From assembly GCF_031583575.1 (NCBI RefSeq), contig NZ_CP134146.1, positions 3,224,001 to 3,288,000 of the forward strand: a stretch of DNA of 64,000 nt. The letters are read 5' to 3'. The stretch comes from Thalassotalea nanhaiensis (GTDB lineage Bacteria > Pseudomonadota > Gammaproteobacteria > Enterobacterales > Alteromonadaceae). Numbering within the stretch: position 1 is the stretch's first letter; each line of letters begins with the position of its first letter. The position numbers and the translations under genes are program-made. The notes beneath the pieces were generated by a model. That model saw only the letters and a program-made list of their open reading frames with translations, had not been told where the DNA came from and made no database searches. Positions 61,590 through 64,000 of this stretch are shown one piece after another.

Positions 61590-61808
61590 AAATAATCCCT
61601 TTACATCCCTTAGGTTATTACAGCAAATCTCTATTGCTTAATATTTAATCTAGGATTGATAAAAGGATCTGTCAAATTTGTAGGTATAATAAACTTAGTA
61701 AGTTTGTGGGTATTAAAGACTATAAAACCGACTATTATGGATATTTTTTTGCTAACATATTAAAAAGTAAGGAATTGCCCTTTAATTTTATCATTAAGAT
61801 ATATTTTT

Positions 61809-62540
61809 ATGAAAAATTTAGTTACATCTTTCTGGCTGATATTTTGTATTTCAGTTCTTCTGTTCTCTTTTGGACTCAGCTGGCAAGTAAATAAAAGCGT
61901 AAATTTTACCTACCCGATGTGGTATCAGGTATTAAATATTGATGCACATATAAGTAAATATGCCCCACAAAATAAATATAACAAACAAGATTTTGTAAAC
62001 ACAAATAAAAGTCAACATATTGATTTATTTGAGCAAGTAGTCGTATCAATAAACAATCAGGGTGAAAATCTTGACAATATTAGCTACCAAATAAAAAACA
62101 AAAGCAAACCACTTTTTACTCAAAGTGAAGTAATACACCTGCAAGATGTAAGTAATTTGGTCGATACTCTTAGGCTGGTTTGGCTTGTAAATTTACTGCC
62201 TTTAATCCTTTTAAGTTTGTTATACATACAAAAAAGATTGTATATGCCTAGTACGAAACTAAAAGTTAAAACGCTCATTGTTAGTGTTTTAGTGATAATT
62301 TCTAGCTTTGCAATATTCGGATTTAAGAAGATCTTCTATTATTTGCACACGGCTGTCTTCCCTGATGATCATCAATGGTTCTTTTATTATCAAGAATCCT
62401 TAATGAGTACGTTTATGAAAGCACCGGACTTATTTGCAGCAATAGGTGTTAATTTATTAATAGTAGCAGTGATAATATTCAGCTGCTGTTATTACTTCAT
62501 TAATATACAATCGATAAAAAATTCTACTCTAAATCAATAG
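61809..62540 (+). CDS. DUF1461-like integral membrane protein
   Basis: 243 residues with four predicted membrane helices (about 5-25, 125-150, 160-180 and 215-240). The segment FPDDHQWFFYYQESLMSTFM between helices 3 and 4 resembles the DUF1461 pattern (a conserved FP..W.F with a later hydrophobic loop). Function unknown. The recognition is from motif spacing only. Its 3' end overlaps the convergent gene by 17 bases. Confidence 0.55.
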   Translation: MKNLVTSFWLIFCISVLLFSFGLSWQVNKSVNFTYPMWYQVLNIDAHISKYAPQNKYNKQDFVNTNKSQHIDLFEQVVVSINNQGENLDNISYQIKNKSKPLFTQSEVIHLQDVSNLVDTLRLVWLVNLLPLILLSLLYIQKRLYMPSTKLKVKTLIVSVLVIISSFAIFGFKKIFYYLHTAVFPDDHQWFFYYQESLMSTFMKAPDLFAAIGVNLLIVAVIIFSCCYYFINIQSIKNSTLNQ

Positions 62541-62916
62541 TACGAATAGCCAGTTTTAAAAACTCAATTCGCTCACCTAAATGGCTTTGCGCTTGGCTAC
62601 CTGTATAAGCACTTTGATCGGCTTGTAATCTCAGTACTAACCAACCTCTAACCATTAAATAATAACGTTGATCCCAGCCTATAGCTGTAACTTTATGAAT
62701 GGAGTTAGGATCGCCTGGGTTATTTAGCGCTTCTTGAATAGCGAGTATTTGTTTGCCAAGTTTTAGTGCCTCTAAGTCTTGTTCAGATAATGTCATTGCA
62801 GCGGTTTTAATCTCTTCATTTGTTGCCTTTTGATCGGCATTAACCGGTATGGATAAAACAAAACACATTGAAATGATTCCACTAAGTACGGAGGGTAAAA
62901 ATTTAGTCGTTTTCAT
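62524..62916 (-). CDS. exported protein of unknown function
   Basis: 130 residues with a signal peptide (about 1-27, ending PVNADQ) and a helical body rich in Leu, Ala, Gln and Glu. No family recognised. AAGGT precedes the ATG. It overlaps the end of the DUF1461-like gene on the other strand. Followed by nothing on its own strand for 700 bases, so it is probably a single-gene unit or co-transcribed with the GNAT gene upstream (24 bases away). Confidence 0.6.
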   Translation of the reverse strand: MKTTKFLPSVLSGIISMCFVLSIPVNADQKATNEEIKTAAMTLSEQDLEALKLGKQILAIQEALNNPGDPNSIHKVTAIGWDQRYYLMVRGWLVLRLQADQSAYTGSQAQSHLGERIEFLKLAIRTIDLE

Positions 62917-62940
62917 TGTTGAGACCTTAAAGCTTCGATA

Positions 62941-63450
62941 CTAGCTAACAAATTGATATAAATTACTTTCTTGCTCCATGCCTTCTAATTGTAGTTGTCT
63001 ATCAAAAACAAAACCCAGTTTTAATAATAAAGCACGAGAGGCGGGATTATCCAGAGCAGTTATCGCCAACACTGTTTTTAGTTGTTTATCTTGCACTTCG
63101 TAATCTAAAACAGCCTTCGCCGACTCATAGCCATAGCCTTTACCGCTATATTGTTCTAGAAAAGCAAAACCAATATCAGGCTCAGGTAATGTATCTCTTT
63201 TTAATAGACCACACATGCCAATCGGTGTATTCGAGCCTTTTAAACAGACAATATGCAAGGCAAAACCATAGTCGGTATACATTTGTTGCGGACCAGTTTT
63301 TATATAGCTTAGTGCATCATCAAGAGTTCGAACGTTTTTATCTCCAATGTTTTCAATAAAACTATCTTCATTTAATAGCACTAAAATAAAAGCAGCATCA
63401 TCTTCGTTTACGAATCTAATGATTAAATTTTTTGTTTGTAAAAGGCTCAA
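62941..63450 (-). CDS. GNAT family N-acetyltransferase (RimJ/RimL type)
   Basis: 169 residues of the Acetyltransf_3 type: TKNLIIRFVNEDDAAFILVL at the start, GFAFLEQYSGKGYGYESAKA (acetyl-CoA loop) and LDNPASRALLLKLGFVF near the end. Substrate cannot be predicted. The start codon used is TTG; AGAG lies upstream, but the start is less certain than the domain. Confidence 0.85.
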   Translation of the reverse strand: MSLLQTKNLIIRFVNEDDAAFILVLLNEDSFIENIGDKNVRTLDDALSYIKTGPQQMYTDYGFALHIVCLKGSNTPIGMCGLLKRDTLPEPDIGFAFLEQYSGKGYGYESAKAVLDYEVQDKQLKTVLAITALDNPASRALLLKLGFVFDRQLQLEGMEQESNLYQFVS

Positions 63451-63478
63451 TTTATTTTTGTTCTCTTTTTAAATAACA

Positions 63479-63510
63479 ATGCCGCTTTCAATAAACTTAA
63501 AAGCGGCATT
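63479..63510. terminator. hairpin between GNAT and DUF3299 genes
   Basis: A 10-bp stem (AATGCCGCTT 63479-63488 with AAGCGGCATT 63501-63510) with a 12-base loop. It lies 31 bases after the DUF3299 stop. T-runs are poor on both strands, so it is only a possible terminator. Confidence 0.45.
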
Positions 63511-63540
63511 TACATGTTCTACTTAGCTGTTTCTTTGTCT

Positions 63541-64000
63541 CTATTTATTAGGTTCAATAAATTCAACATTTTCCACAGTTAACGTATAGCTTGTTGGAAT
63601 TTGTTTCGCGCCATCAACTAAGTTTAATTCTGGTGATACTAATTCACTTTTCATCAGACCATTCACTTTAATAGCGGTAAACATGCCTAATGACGGCGGC
63701 TCAACCGGTGTTTGCAATTTAGCATAAACAATTTGGTTTGGCGCCGGTGGAGGCTCATGAATACAGGCACCTACATAAGGAACCAATAAGAACTCTTTGA
63801 TCTTTTTCCCTTCAAATTCTAGCGGTAATAAAAAGCCTGACATTTCAATATTCTGGTTATCTAAAGCGGGATTGGTCGATTGAAACTCTATCTCGCGCTG
63901 AGTAATTATCTCTTCTCTGATTTTAAACATCGAGTCTATATCAATGCCTTGCTCAGTTAACGTTTTACGAGAATCATCAGCCAACTTTTTTGAAGCATCA
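63541..64000 (-). CDS. DUF3299 domain protein, 5' end outside window
   Basis: The frame stays open to the right edge (DASKKLADDSRKTLTEQG), so the start lies beyond base 64000. About 153 residues are visible. The segments MSGFLLPLEFEGKKIKEFLL and VPYVGACIHEPPPAPNQIVY are the core of the DUF3299 family, a group of small, often exported or lipid-anchored proteins found near ABC-type transport genes in marine bacteria. Function unknown. The conserved Cys-Ile-His is retained. Confidence 0.75.
   Translation of the reverse strand, partial: DASKKLADDSRKTLTEQGIDIDSMFKIREEIITQREIEFQSTNPALDNQNIEMSGFLLPLEFEGKKIKEFLLVPYVGACIHEPPPAPNQIVYAKLQTPVEPPSLGMFTAIKVNGLMKSELVSPELNLVDGAKQIPTSYTLTVENVEFIEPNK

Noticed and set aside
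61656-61690. Promoter for the DUF1461-like gene (TTGATA and TATAAT)
   Set aside because: The spacing is 23 bases, too long for a normal sigma-70 promoter; the TATAAT alone is not enough in such A/T-rich DNA.

Overview
The window looks like chromosomal DNA of a marine gammaproteobacterium of the order Alteromonadales, most probably Colwelliaceae (Colwellia/Thalassotalea-like). The reasons are the low G+C and A/T-rich intergenic DNA, gene order shared with other gammaproteobacteria (ribF-ileS-lspA-fkpB-ispH next to murJ and rpsT; thyA-lgt-(tauE)-ptsP-rppH next to mutH), a sodium-pumping oxaloacetate decarboxylase, and abundant type IV and Tad pilus genes. The assignment is inference from gene content; no database search was possible.

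Layout. 1-5552: the 3' end of an RhlE-type RNA helicase, a VOC protein, a lipoprotein cyclophilin and the oadGAB sodium pump. 5553-6349: a gene-free stretch with dispersed palindromic repeats. 6306-12052: one complete rRNA operon on the minus strand (16S, 23S, 5S, no spacer tRNA), with two tandem promoters, boxA elements, processing stalks and a strong terminator. 12320-19736: housekeeping genes (DUF4124 protein, clpB, pgeF, rluD, bamD, glnB, nadE). 19808-28327: two minor-pilin gene sets lying head to head, nine prepilin-like genes plus a tenth facing the second set. Neither contains a pilY1, and one gene is a giant 695-residue PilV-like protein. 28452-43277: isoprenoid, lipoprotein, isoleucyl-tRNA, flavin, lipid II, thymidylate, PTS-Ntr, RNA decapping and mismatch repair genes. 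43310-44206: a hexose-6-phosphate mutarotase.

44243-58998: a complete Tad (tight adherence/Flp) pilus locus transcribed leftwards: flp1-flp2-tadV-AAA ATPase-rcpC-rcpA-small lipoprotein-tadG-tadF-tadE-tadZ-tadA-tadB-tadC-tadD. Gene spacing is tight, with many 1 to 4 base overlaps. The last gene carries a very long tandem-repeat helical rod behind its TPR domain. Upstream on the same strand are an AraC-type regulator with a receiver-like N-terminal domain and an L,D-transpeptidase, which may belong to the same programme. 61809-64000: a DUF1461-like membrane protein, a small exported protein, a GNAT acetyltransferase and the 3' part of a DUF3299 gene.

The most unusual material is in the surface-appendage regions: the oversized PilV that takes the place of PilY1, calcium-loop-like motifs across the minor pilins, cysteine pairs in both Flp pilins, the uncharacterised AAA ATPase inside the tad operon, and the repeat-expanded TadD.
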